Assembly: GCA_021186555.1 (NCBI GenBank)
Contig: JAJKFL010000004.1
Location: forward strand, 11,538,001 to 11,602,000
DNA from: Reticulitermes speratus
Lineage: Eukaryota > Arthropoda > Insecta > Blattodea > Rhinotermitidae
Reading direction: 5' to 3'
Length of the DNA: 64,000 nt
The notes below the pieces were generated by a model that worked only from the letters and a program-made list of their open reading frames with translations, was not told the origin of the DNA and made no database searches. Made by a program: the position numbers and the translations under genes. Positions 21,571 to 34,400 of the stretch are shown here, in pieces. Position 1 is the first letter of the stretch. Each line of letters begins with the position of its first letter.

Positions 21571-23260
21571 GTAAGTTGAGTTTTTGTACTGGTGTTGATT
21601 CCATGCCATTAGCACTTAACAGATGTCACTTACGTCCAAATATTCTTTCTGAACTAGTGCCTTGGAATTTTAAATTCAAACATATTTGTATACATACAAC
21701 AGTACTTTGCAAACCATGAATGTGGCAATGAGATTTTGGTTAGCGCTGCTGGTTGTCTTGCCTATATGGTCTGTCATATCTTTCTTGAACTCTCGTTTCT
21801 CTGACCAACACTATTTTCTCTTGAATATTTCACGTGCTTGAACAAGCTAGGCACCCACTTATTTTAAGAAACAAGATAAAAAATGATGTCAGTATTGAAG
21901 TATCAAAGTATGCATGTTGATTGTTAGTATACTTTCTTCAAATTTTAATATTATGTTGTCATTTATTTCCACTACAGCCTTTTGCTTTCATGCCTGCAGC
22001 ATGTGTTGATATGTACCGAGTTAATGCATGTATCTACAGAGCTCTTCATTATTTCAGAATATTTCACCTTCTGACTGTCACTGCTTTGCAGTGTCAACAC
22101 TTTGTTCCTGCCCCAGTCTCTTGTTCAACTTTCACTAACATTGTACTTTCTACTGGTAGCAAAGTTTCTGATTTCTTCTGCCTTTCCAATTATCTTCATT
22201 TTTCATTAGATATGAAATGTTATAAACATGTGGCATTAGTACCCGTGTTTATGGACTGACAATAGGAATAGACTGTTGCTCTTATGGGAACATTGTTACA
22301 ACATATTAGCCGTAGAATGCAGGCATGTAACTGCAAGTTCACACAGCACAGCATGTTGAAACATGTTGCTCTTTTCATCAACCAGAGGTTGTAGTTGCTG
22401 TTGTGTGAACAAGTGTAAATACACAGTATTTTGTAAGTACCCTGCACAGTTTGTTTCAGAGGCATTATCCCTTCTATACAAAGCTGGTTAAATATGGAGA
22501 TGGAGTACTTGCTCTCTATCACATTAATTCAGTCTTATTTCCACACTGTTTTCATCATTTCTGCTTTTCTGGGGGGTGGGGGAGCTTAATTGCCAGAAGA
22601 TTAAGTGTCATGACTTCTGTCTGCTTTCCACATTGCAGTTTCTATTACCCTGACATGTTCAACACACAGTCAAACCCCGATACAGTGCCATCACAGTGTT
22701 CACTGCAACTTGTGGCAGTAAATCGAAATGCGGTATAGTAGGGAATTTCTGTTCACAGACTTCCGTTGGCGAAGGGTGGAACTATATTGGGGGGTTGGCT
22801 GTAGTTGTTTCAGTTCTCTGTAATTACAGTAATAAATCCTTCATGAATTAATCCTTTTACTTTTGAAATTTTTAAGTGTTATAGTATTCATGTCAATATA
22901 ATGTTTTGAGCCCACAATTCCAGCAGGGTTCAGTTTACAAAGATGTGGAGGTAATCAAATAACTGTATGCCCCACTTTCCTTAGCTATATCTTTTTCTTA
23001 TTTATATCATATTTCCACAGGATAATGTTCACAAGATACCTTTCTTCACCGTCTGTTTTTCGAAGGGAATATGACATCTTGTAAGCCACCCCTGCGTGTA
23101 TTCTTCTCTCGATTTTGTAGGCAGTTTTTCTTCTTTCTGTTGTGGTAAGATGCATTGTCCACAATGACCACTGGTTTATGTAGGAGGTTAGCAAGAATTT
23201 GCAAACCAAATTATGACTCACGCCAATTACCACCCATTTCATTGTGGATATCATCAGTTC
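21571..23260. other. Downstream of last seen CP110 exon; terminal exon not identified
   Basis: Possible 3' splice sites occur (for example CCACTACAG at about 21978 and CATTGCAG at about 22639). The frames they open end quickly and show no CP110-like composition, so I do not assign them. AT-rich, no other gene recognised. Confidence 0.5.
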
Positions 23261-23269
23261 CTTTTGCAA

Positions 23270-26045
23270 AAAACCACCAGTTTCACATTTGGCACATGGA
23301 GATATTTTCTTGTACTCTGGAAGGGATGAAGATGAGGATCATAGAAATAGAGCAGGAATATTACTAAGTAAAAAGGCAAAAGGAGTTTAATAAAATGGCA
23401 TCCTGTATCAGAAAGAATAATAACTGCACGTTTTAAAGCAAAAGTTCAAAATGTTACATCATACAATGTTGTACCCCGACAAAGAATTCTGAAATAGAGA
23501 GTAAGACATAATTTTGTCAATGTTTGAAGGAAACAATGAAGATCAATAGAAGAGACATTATTCTTGTTATGGGGGGACATGAATGCTAAGGTTGGGGCAG
23601 AAAATGAAGGAATGGAACAAATCGTGGGAACAGACGGTCTGGGCAAAATAAATGAAAATGGAGAATTGTTTACAGAATCTTGTGCCTCAAGTTCTAGTTA
23701 CAGGGGCACAGTAGTCTCTCACAATAGTGTCATAAGGTGGCCTGGCTATCTTCAGACCATGTGACTGAGAATCAGATAGGTCATGTAACTGCAAGTCATC
23801 GGTTTAGAAAATTTCTAGAAGATGTGAGAAATAAACAAGGAGCAGATATTGGGAGTGACTATCATCTGATTATGGCAAAATTTAGAATAAAAATAAAAGC
23901 AACGCAGAACAAATATGGAAAAACTAAGAGGAGATATGATGTAGCAAAGTTGAGAAATAATGACTAGATAGACAAATTTAATTTACAACTAAGAAATTGT
24001 TGCTCAGTCCTAACTGCAGAGACAACAGATTGTGTGAAAGCAAAGTGGGACAAAGTAAAAGATATATATCTAAAAACATGTGAAGATGTGATAGGGTACA
24101 AGAATAACACAAAAAAAGAATGGACTTCTGAGAAAAACGTGGGATGAAATTACCCGATGGGAGAGAATTAAAGGCATAATAAATGTTAGTAAAACAAGAC
24201 ATCAGAAAGCTGCGTTACGAGCGGAATATTCGATTGCTGATAAAGAAGTTAAAAAAAGTGTGTGTGAAAGGACTACAGAAAATGGGTAGACAATCTTGCG
24301 AAGAAGGCAGAGGATGCTGTGAAAAATAATGAAAACAAGGAACTATATAAAATTACTGCCATATTATGTAATAGAAGATGGATTAAAAATCGCCCAGTAA
24401 GAGATAAGAAGGGAGAATTACTGACAGGATGGAAGGAACAAGGATGAAGGTGGCATAAACATTTCTCCAAAATGTTAAATCACGAGATATTAAAGGAAGA
24501 AGAAAATGAAGAGCTAAATGTGACAGATCAGGAAAACTCTGTTATAAGTACAGAGGCACCAACAGAAGCAGAAATAAGAAAGGCCCTGAGACAGATAACA
24601 ACTGGAAAAGCGCCAGGAGCAGATAATATCCCTCTCGAAGCATTAAAAAGCGATATTGAGACATCAGTGAAACTGCTGTACCCATTGCTTGCAGATATTT
24701 GGGGGTAAGGAGGAGATACCAGACAATTGGAAGGAGGATTCGATAGTAAAGCTGTCAAAGAAAGGTGACACCTCAATTGTGATAATTGGAGAGGAATAAC
24801 ATTACTCTCTGTACCAAGTGAAGTAAGGACAAGAGTTATTTTAAATAGAATATAACCAGTACTGGAGTCCCATCTAAGGAAAGAAAAGGCAGGTTTTATG
24901 AAAAGACAAAGCTGTGTTGATCTTATTAATACACTTAGAATTATATTAGAACAAAGTAATGAATGGAAAGGCACACTATCTTACATTTGTGGATTTTGAA
25001 AAGGCCTTTCATTCATTAGCTAGAGATGTTAGATGGCAAGTTCTGGAAGAATACAAGGTCCCAAAGAAGACTGTAAGCATGATCAGAAGCCTATGTGAAG
25101 GATTTAAATGTCATGTGGTCCACAAAGGAATGCTGACTGATTCTTTAGAAATAACAACAGGAGTCAGACAGGGTTGTATATTATCTCCGACCCTGTTTCT
25201 TTTAGTGTTGAACAATGTCATGAACAAACTCATAAAATGCAGAAGGAGAGGAATACAATGGAGAATGATTGGAAAGGTTAAAAGATCTTGAATTTTCTGA
25301 TGACATTTGTTTACTTGCACAAAGATGGGACTTAAAATAAATGAATTTAAAAGTAAGGAAATGAAAGTCAACCCTAGTACAGATCTGGCACTGACAGTAA
25401 ATTGTAGAGAGGTGGAACCGGTTAAATTTTTAACATATATTGGCAGCATAATTACTATAGATGGTGGAGCCCTAGAGGATTTCCATAGTCGTATCAAGAA
25501 GGCAAATGGGGCTTTTATGCAGTTGTACCCAGTTTGGAGGAATAAAAACATCTTAGTCAGAACTAAAATTCGGTTAGTCAATACAGATGTTACGTCAGTC
25601 CTATTGTATGGTGTGAAACATGGAAAACAATTAAATGGATAAGTAATTCACTTCAGGTGTTTGTAACCCGGTGCCTACGATGTATTTTAAACGTCAAAAG
25701 GCTGGGTAAAATTTAAAAGGAGGAATTATGGCAGAGAACAAAACAAACACCTGTCAAACAACAAATAAAGAAAAGAAAATGGCGTTGGATTGGCCCTACA
25801 TTACGCAGACCACAAGGTGCAGTAGAAAGACACGCGTTGGACTGGAACACTTGGGGCACCAGGAAGAGGGGTAGACCAAGAACAACCTGGAAAAGAACAA
25901 CAGCAGGGGAACTGCAGAAGGTTGGAAGAAGCTGGAAAGAGGCAAAAGGACTAGCCCTAGATACAACTAAATGGAAGAGCTTAATGAACGTCCTATATTC
26001 CACACAGGAAAAAAAGGAGAGAAGAAGAACATTTGACACAAATCC
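23270..26045 (+). pseudogene. Near full-length dead RTE/CFDP2-type non-LTR retrotransposon
   Basis: Endonuclease pieces come first: YSGRDEDEDHRNRAG near 23315, then MGDMNAKVG-like sequence at 23570 and ENGELF, SDHVTENQIGHV and GADIGSDYHLI at 23560-23900. Reverse transcriptase follows: GKAPGADNIPLEALK (24606-24650), FVDFEKAFHSLARD (24985-25030; motif A), GVRQGCILSPTLF (25160-25200; motif B), FSDDICLL (25295-25320; motif C with the usual Ala changed to Ser). A C-terminal region has YIGSIITIDGG and RGRPRTTWKR up to about 26010. The order matches endonuclease-RT polyproteins often annotated as craniofacial development protein 2-like. At least eight frame changes or stops break it. It lies between CP110 and FANCE and is not part of either. 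Confidence 0.9.
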
Positions 26046-26640
26046 CTTTTCATTTCTAGCATGTACCAATATAAATCATGACCCACATTCTGAGTGACAT
26101 TAAACCAAAAAGTCTGTCTTGGTGTTCCAGCTGTGTTGCCTTCCCATCTTTTTTTTTTTTCAGTATTTCCTGCACTGAGTTAACATTCTTCTGTGTATAC
26201 AGTGTTATTTTCTTCACTGAACTTCTTAATTTGGATGAGGATGCAAGAATAAAATGCCCTGTCTTTTAAAATCGGAAAGGTTAGAGTTATTTGCTGTTGC
26301 AAGGACAGAACTGAGCATTGGTGGTTGGTTTCTAAAATAGGATTCATGAACTTTTCACCATATACTAATTGCTAATGAAATTTCTGTATTTAAGTTCCCT
26401 CCTGTTCACTCTGTTTGATTTTCTGTCCCTTTCTTTCTTGATGATACCAGTAGGCCCTGCATATCTTATGCATGAATTCTGAAAACTAAAGCCCTCAAAA
26501 TTTTTGGTGCATGATATAATAAAACCTGGGTCAGATGAGATTTTCTTTTCAAATAAACTATTTGTGTATTCAAAAACGTGTCTCTAACTGGCAGGATGTC
26601 AGATCCAAGACAAGATGAGGCTGTTGTGAAAAATAAATGA
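26046..26640. other. Intergenic, nothing recognised
   Basis: AT-rich sequence between the retroelement and a family A repeat. No gene, tRNA or repeat family recognised. Confidence 0.5.
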
Positions 26641-26644
26641 ACAC

Positions 26645-26825
26645 TCCATTTGGAAGTCTTCTGGGATATGACGCTATGTCATTGGGCAAGTAGTTGCAGC
26701 CATTTTGAAGGATCACAGTACCTTCACCTTCAAGGGCAGATGGTCTAAAAAAAGGCACTACAGTCCTTTGAAACGTCAGGAACTTCTCACCCAGCAACAC
26801 GTATCATTACCCAGAAGACTTGGAT
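26645..26825. repeat. Inverted-repeat element, hammerhead family A
   Basis: Left half (CTTCTGGGATATGACGC, 26656 on) and right half ending in ACCCAGAAGACTT (about 26808-26820) are inverted copies. The right half keeps CCTTTGAAACGTCAGG at about 26774-26790, in which ACGT is self-complementary. The CTGANGA part is lost. Confidence 0.7.
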
Positions 26826-28404
26826 TTCAAGGCAATGCAACATGTGCACTGGCATTATAATACGCAATAAATTCCTATAATTTTTTAAATCGCTTTTACT
26901 CATAGAAACCAGTGTGCAGCATATTTAGGGGCAGAGAGTATTTGAGACAGTATGGTAAATAACATTATAATAATGATATGAAAACGAAAGAAAATTTAAT
27001 TCTTACCTGCTGATTAGAACAGTACTCTGTATTAGTTGACCCATTTCAATATATGCTGTACATATGATTCTAGAGTTCATTCATGATGGTAGTAGCATAA
27101 TGGCCGCTGAAATTTAAGGGGCAAATTTTTGTAGCTGTAAACATCATTTAAGTTGGAGCACAAAATATGTAGAGGAAATTTCTGTGCATGTGCACCTTTT
27201 TTTTGTCTGTGAAAACAAAGTTCATAAAATTATTTAACCTCATTAAGCTGAAAAGTTCCAGAAAGACAGCCATACAATTATAGTAAGACAGCAAAATTAA
27301 CGGAACAACAAGATACGCTCAGCCATTTATCAAGAGTATGTTATGTTGGCAGGAATTTCTGAGATGGGTCAAAGCTCTCTGCTCAAGCAGCAACAGCGAA
27401 CACAGCCTCAAGTCACGACCAAGATACATTACTCTCTCAATATAAATAGTGGTCGAAAACCCTGGCGCTAAATAGGTACATTTCAGAAGTTAGTGTTTTT
27501 ATGGCTATTGCTGGATATGAAGTAAAAGACTGACTAGAGGAAATAATTCAATTAAGGAATACTATTAGATTGCTATTAATGTCACAGAGTAAGTAGAGAA
27601 TTTTTATTTTTTAAAGCTACTTTTCAAGAAACGGACATGTTCCGGTATCATTGTTTAAATGTAAATCTTATGTGCAAATGAAATATAGTGATTTTTTTAC
27701 TTTTTAAATTGCTGTAGGACAGGGTAACTATATGCAACGTGCACGAAAATAAATATTGTTGGTGCTGTATATGCCTTGTACGTATAGACATTACTATAGG
27801 ACATTTATGTCAACTGTTCAGTGTAACATTAAATAGATACTTATTATTGTAGTTTTTTTTATATTGTCCAAAAAAGGCAAGCATTTACACAGACATGTAT
27901 TGTAATAGTATGTGTCATAAGACTTTAAAATTATGCAATTCTTGATCTCATTATGTTTTAAAGTGTAAAAGAACATGACAGCCATGCACAATCAATATTT
28001 TGTTTCCTGTTTTATGAAAAGTAATTAACAAGTGTAACTTGGAATTTTTGTATGCAGATAGATTACAATATACATAGAAATTTTGTATGGAACATTTTTT
28101 ATATGGTAAAAATTACAAACTTTGTGACAGTACAAACCTTTCTGGGTATATCTAGTACACATGATGTAGCAAAAGTCTTCACTAGTGGAAACTTTCTACA
28201 AAAATGAAGAAATTGTATACCTTCCAGCCTGAGAGTTTTAACTGAAACACTTGAAGGAAAGCAAGGATAAGAAGTTCTTCCCATAACTTCATATTAATCA
28301 ATCAGTTTGAATGACTGAGGACAACCAGAAGGTCCTAAAGACAACAGCTAACTTGACCTTCAATTTATGTCCAACAAGGCAAAGTACATCTGCTCCTACG
28401 AAAG
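26826..28404. other. Intergenic / FANCE 3' flank, nothing recognised
   Basis: AT-rich, no exon, repeat family or RNA gene recognised. The 3' untranslated region of the - strand FANCE gene probably extends into the right part of this stretch. Confidence 0.5.
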
Positions 28405-31400
28405 CTATAATGCACGAAGGGCTTTCTCGGCAGCTCTCTTTAAGACTGACTTATTATTGCTAACCACTTCTGCCAACTGCTGCAGGACATCCGGAGGAGC
28501 ACCAGGACCCAGTTGCTGTATTACACTAATCAGCAGTTTGGTAAAGTGAGTATTGTGTGCTAAGTCGGTGGCTGAGGTTGCCAACAGATGTACTAGTTGC
28601 TGCCTGGCGGTATCTCCACAGGTCAAGGATAACAGCTCTTGCAGCAGAGGTATCTGCCAGTCATGCAGTCTCTCAGGCTCATGTTGCAGGAAACTCCTGC
28701 AACATTACGTACCTTCCATTAAGATGTCAACTCTGTCTGCTGCTTTACCCCTGGGGGAAAAGCCCCTGGTACCAATTGGGCTACTTATCAGAGTACAATG
28801 GCATTTATGTAGAAGACATTGTTGCATGATTTCATGCTTGCACCGTGATGTAGATGAGATCTACGCTCTTCTGGGATATTATGCAGCATAGAGTAGTAAT
28901 ACTGTACTGACGTACAAAGTCCAAAACTTCTTGACCCTTGAAGATGGGACTGATAGGTTGTCCCAAAACGTCGGCACAGTATTACCACTCTATGCCGTGT
29001 AACATCCCAGAAGAGCACATATCTCAGAAGGCAATGTTGTTCTGACAGTATGGTGCATTGCCAACTTTGGTGGGTAAAGGTGTGCTTACATGGTGGGAAT
29101 TTTAATGGATCACAGGGTAGGGTATGTCTATTTTTTTCCTCATGGCGCAACAGCCCCTAGTGGGCCAGGGCCTCCTCATTACCGAGGCATCACGATCACA
29201 CTCAGTAGGACTCCTCTGGATGGGCGATCAGCCCAACACAGAGACCTCTACCTGACAACCGACAACACACACAAGATACAGACGTCCATGCCCCCAGCGG
29301 GATTCGAACCCGCAATCCCAGCAAGCGAGCGTCCACAGAGCCACGCCTTAGACCGTACAGTTGCTGGATTGGCAGGGTATGGTTATACAACCTGAAATTT
29401 GGAGACAATGGTTTCTGCAAAAGTTAGGTTAAATGAGTTAGTTTTCATTAGGTCACGTTATGTTAGTGCTTTATTTCAAATTTTAGTATGGACTCCTTGA
29501 CCCTGAAGATGAAAGCACCACAGTCCTTTGAAACGTTGTGTACTATTTGCCCATCACAGCGTCATATCCCAGAAGACTTGAGCTTGCACAACACCACTGT
29601 CAGAAACTCAAATCTCCAAGCCATTATCTTACCTTAGTAGGTTTTCCTTATGTTGAGGGCTCAGAGCTTCTGTGACAATCTGAAGGACAGTGTCCTTTTC
29701 ATTCACTTGTGGTGTAAGCATTAGAGGGAGCAAAACTTCTGAACAGCTTAGATGTGGTAAACTCTTGGTGAACTTGACTAATGCCTTTACAACTGCACGA
29801 CTGGAGGGTTCTCGGCTATTTTCTTGAAGCTGCATGATAAACATGACTCAGTGAAACAGAGCCTCTATATAAATAGATAAAACAGAGATCACATAATAGC
29901 ATTTACTTAGTCTGCTCAACTAAGCTTTCAGCTCAGAAATCTTGTTGTTACCTGAACTGCTTAGATATTTGTGGTTTATTTAATGATGCTTTTAATAGTT
30001 GAGACTGCATAGCATTGAATTATAGGATGATAATTAAAAATGAATGATTAAAGGTGGAGAAAAAACAGTCAGCTGCATTCAAGTATTCTCCTGGAATTGC
30101 CTGAAGGGACTGAGGAGGTCACAAAAAACTTCAGACAGGATAGTTGGTCTCTGGACCAAGATCTGAACCCAGATCATCCAGAATATGAAGCAGAGTCCTG
30201 CTCACCTAACAGCAACATTCCGTATTAACCCACTTACAAATTCAATTCTTTCGATGAAAGTAAGTGAATGCACTCCAACACCAGAAACTGGTCTGCTGAG
30301 TCTATTTAACAGTATTGTATCAACTGTGTATGTTACATTGCATCAAATGCGTGCAAGATCTGGAGTTTTCATAGCAGCAGAATTTTAAATGTGGTCTTCT
30401 AGAGCAGTGGTATTCAACCTTTTTTTGTTCACATACCCCCAGATATAATTTCTCTTCAACTTTGTACCCCCAAAGTTGTTGGTGCATAATTCAAGTTATA
30501 CACAGTCTATAATCTACATCTAAAATAAGTTAAATAAATTACATCCAAAATAATGTATTAAACAATAAGTTTTAAATTAAGAAAAGGAGAATCAAGCTAT
30601 TAAATAACAAATATATTATTGCCTATCATATAAAAATTAATAAAGGAACAAAGGTATTTTAGCAAACCAAATTATAAAACTATAAAAATGAAACTAGCCG
30701 CCCAGATAAGAATCGCAAAAAAGGAGAGAGAGAGAGAAAAAATGGCGCTCCCAAATCGCATGTCCTTACGTCCGGTCTCTTGTGGCTAACCCTAAATCTG
30801 GCCCTTGATGATTCAGTGTTTATCGTGAAATAATATATTTATCTTTATTTTTTTTAATTTTACGTACCCTCTTAAGATGTCTTCGCGTACCCCAGGTTGA
30901 ATACCATTGTTCTAGAGAAATCAGCTGCCTCCATCACCATGTCATATCACAGGCGGTTACCAACATTCTGGAGAAAACAGTTGCCACCATCATGTCCTAT
31001 AGGTGGTTACCAACATTCTGGAGAAACCAGGTGCCCCCATCATGTCATATAGGTGGTTACCAACATTCTGGAGAAACCAGGTGCCTCCATCATGTCACAT
31101 AGGTGGTTACCAACATTCAGGAGAAACCAGGTGCCCCCATCATGTCATATAGGTGGTTACCAACATTCTGGAGAAACCAGGTGCCACCATCATGTCATAT
31201 AGGTGGTTACCAACATTCTGGAGAAACCAGGTGCCCCCATCGTGTCACATAGGTGGTTACCAACATTCTGGAGAAACCAGGTGCCCCCATCATGTCATAT
31301 AGGTGGTTACCAACATTCTGGAGGAACCAGCTGCCACCACAGGTGCATGTCAGCAGTGGTTACCACATTTGGAGGACACTGCACATCAGAGTGTCAGTAG

Positions 31401-34400
31401 GCGGTTGGTTACCAACATTCTGGAGGAACCAGAAGCCTTCATTATAGTGTCATATTGTTGGTGGTTACCAACATACTGGCGGAACCAGCTGCCACCATCA
31501 GAGTGTCATGTCAGGCGGTTGGTTACCAACATTCTGGAGGAACCAGCTGCCACCATCGCAGTGTCATGTCAGGCGGTTGGTTACCAACATTTTGGAGGAA
31601 CCAGCTGCCACCATCAGAGTGTCATGTCAGGTGGTTGGTTACCAACATACTGGAGGAACCAGCTGCCACCATCAGAGTGTCATGTCAGGCGGTTGGTTAC
31701 CAACATTCTGGAAGAGCCAGCTGCCTTCCTGTTCAGACTGTAGTTAGCAGCAGACAGCAGATTACTCTAAAACATCACCAGCCACTTACCTGACTACACA
31801 GTGTCATAACACAGAGGATCATGATAGAAGTATTCACTGCCCAAGACAACTATAAGTCTCAAGCAATAAGCAGTCAGTCGTATGTTAGGAATAAGATACA
31901 GTTATTGCTTATTTGAAGATCCATTGCTGCCACTACCCACCCTGGGCACAAGCAGAAGTCGACACACAAGTGACCCAAGCTTGCTCTGTTCACTCGCCGA
32001 CATTGAGCACATAAGTGTGCACGTGTGACAGAGACCAGCATCTGACAACTTGGACAGAACACATGCCAACTGTTGGTCAGAGGAACTGCTCAGCTGTTCA
32101 ACTGTGGCTGTCTGTTCATCCAACAACCTTAGTAGATCCAGTGCCTCACTTTGTAACATGTCATCACCTTAGGAATACAAAACAACACTTTCAAATTTCA
32201 CCTTGCATACATTAACCTCAATTCCTATAGCTGTAATTGTACAAGCCATCAGTACTGAAGCTTCTTCAAATTACAACAAGATACAGTATATAAGCAGAGA
32301 AGATGAACCATAATGGAAAATTCAACTTCTATCACAATCAAATGACAATATTCAGAATGAAGTAAGCACTCGTATTTTTCTGAGGAATTAAAGATTTAAA
32401 CACTGTACTTTAACTTCAAAAACTCTGCACACTGCCCACACAATGTATTCATGCGTTTCATATGATCCTCAAAATAAAGATTACCTACCTAAACAGCATT
32501 AACTGACTGCTCTTTGTAATGAGTAACTACTGCATGTAGTGTGAGGCAGGAAGTGAATTGTGATGTGTTATTTTGATGAGTTTCATAAATTAAACTGTCG
32601 TAGTATGGTCACGTCCACATGAATATACATGTTTATACATACACAGTAGGCCCTCGATTTAACGGACTAATTGGGGGGAAGGGGTGTCCACTATTGCCGA
32701 AAGTCGGTTAAATTGAATGTATTTTAAAAACATATATTAATAACGAACTTACAATGTACAGGATGTATTAAAATGTTATTATAATGTATAAGTATCAATA
32801 AAATATTATAATGTACATTGAGTAATTTATACACGCCACTGAAACATCTGTTAAAAATATGAAAATAAATTTACGACAGGAACCAAACTTCATTCGTTTT
32901 AATTAAACATGTCAAAAACTATACAATGTAACTAATGGAGTGTTTCCACCACTTTCTTTTATTTTTTTCCTTAAAAGCTCACACAAAGTTGTTTTCAATG
33001 TGAACATTAGATTTTTTATTTAAATCCATTTTAGAGGGAAAAGAAATGTACTCTAAAATTCTTAAACTCCATTGAATAAAAAACGTACCAAAAAATGTTT
33101 AAAAAACATACATAATATTCAGTATTAATATTAACTTAATTAAAATTTTTCCTTTAGGGCAGAAATTTTTTGTCCGTTAAATCGAGGGCCTACTGTATAC
33201 CCATACGCCCCCGCCCCCTTAATAACTTTTGAACAAACTAAGAGACATTCACAAAACTTACTATGCACATCATGCCTCACCATCCCACTGCCAGTAACTT
33301 GATGGCAAGTCATGTGGCTAATGATCAAAACTGTCGTCAACATACAGGTTTTTATGGGGGCTGTTTGTCTCTGTTAAATTACTGTGCATGTAATTTTATT
33401 TCCTGGTCACCTTTTCCATACAGGTAAAATGTAGAATTATGTAACACTGCAGCATGAAATTCATCTAGATCGTTCCTGACTTATTAGGATTCAGTTTCTA
33501 CCTTACAGGGAAGAAATGTTTCCTCATTACAAAGACCGGTGAGTTAATGCCATTCAGGTAAATGATCTCTGATTATTGTGACACATGAATTAATAAATAC
33601 ATTCTGTGGCCAAAGTGCAGAATTTCTGTATGGCAAGGCACGTGGTATATACAGTACGGGTTACTAAACCAAACAGATCACTCATAGTAATATGTCTGAA
33701 ACATTTGGACAATTGTAAGAACTGAATCAACAAGTGGTGATTCAAACACTTTCAAGGTTTGCAGTGTTTCCTCATGTTTTGCCTTACATCAGTGAACATT
33801 TAATGCTACTATACCAAGTGCAGTAGGAAGCTGGTACAAAATGGACCAGTACATAGGCATAATAATTATGAAAGGTAAGTTGGCAGTAATGTGATATTAA
33901 TTATTGTAAGCTGTTTGATGCCAAGCACATAAGTAATAAAAAAGATACACACAGCATCAGATTTATTTAGCATATCTAAATACTACACCACAGTTTTACA
34001 ATATACTAATCTTATACATAACACACTAACCATTAAAGGCATCTTTACCTGTATTTTGATCAACAGACATGCCAACAGTTCCTTCAGTAATTTCAGTTTC
34101 ATCTTCAATACAAGCAGTTTTTGTTTCCATAATGGAAGCAGAAATGCTGCCAACATTATCAATGGTTTTCACCACAGGTACATCATGTGCATCCAAAACA
34201 GATGACTGAGTCTAAAACGGGAACATCACAAATAATACACCTAGAATGAAGTCTTCTTTAAGGGGGCCGTCGCCCCAGAACTCTTTCTCATCTACTTACA
34301 TACACATATACATTCACCGATCCAACATCCACGTAAGTAGGATTGGATATGGAATTCATCAAGAACAGAGTAGATTGCAATATGCAATCGAGTCAAAACA

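Noticed and set aside
21978..22010. Candidate last exon of CP110
   Set aside because: Phase fits, but the frame ends after about ten residues without any conserved C-terminal feature; too weak to call.
24528..25581. 148- and 156-codon open frames on the - strand
   Set aside because: Antisense shadows of the RTE-type retrotransposon at 23270-26045.
29299..29311. tRNA gene on the - strand
   Set aside because: A perfect B box, but again part of a SINE with an 8-bp duplication and an A-run tail.
30930..31738. CRISPR-like regular array
   Set aside because: Units are head-to-tail copies with no unique spacers, in an animal intron. It is a minisatellite.
31203..31793. Several overlapping open frames up to 146 codons
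   Set aside because: Translations of the 50-58 bp tandem array; the repeat unit simply lacks stop codons in these frames.
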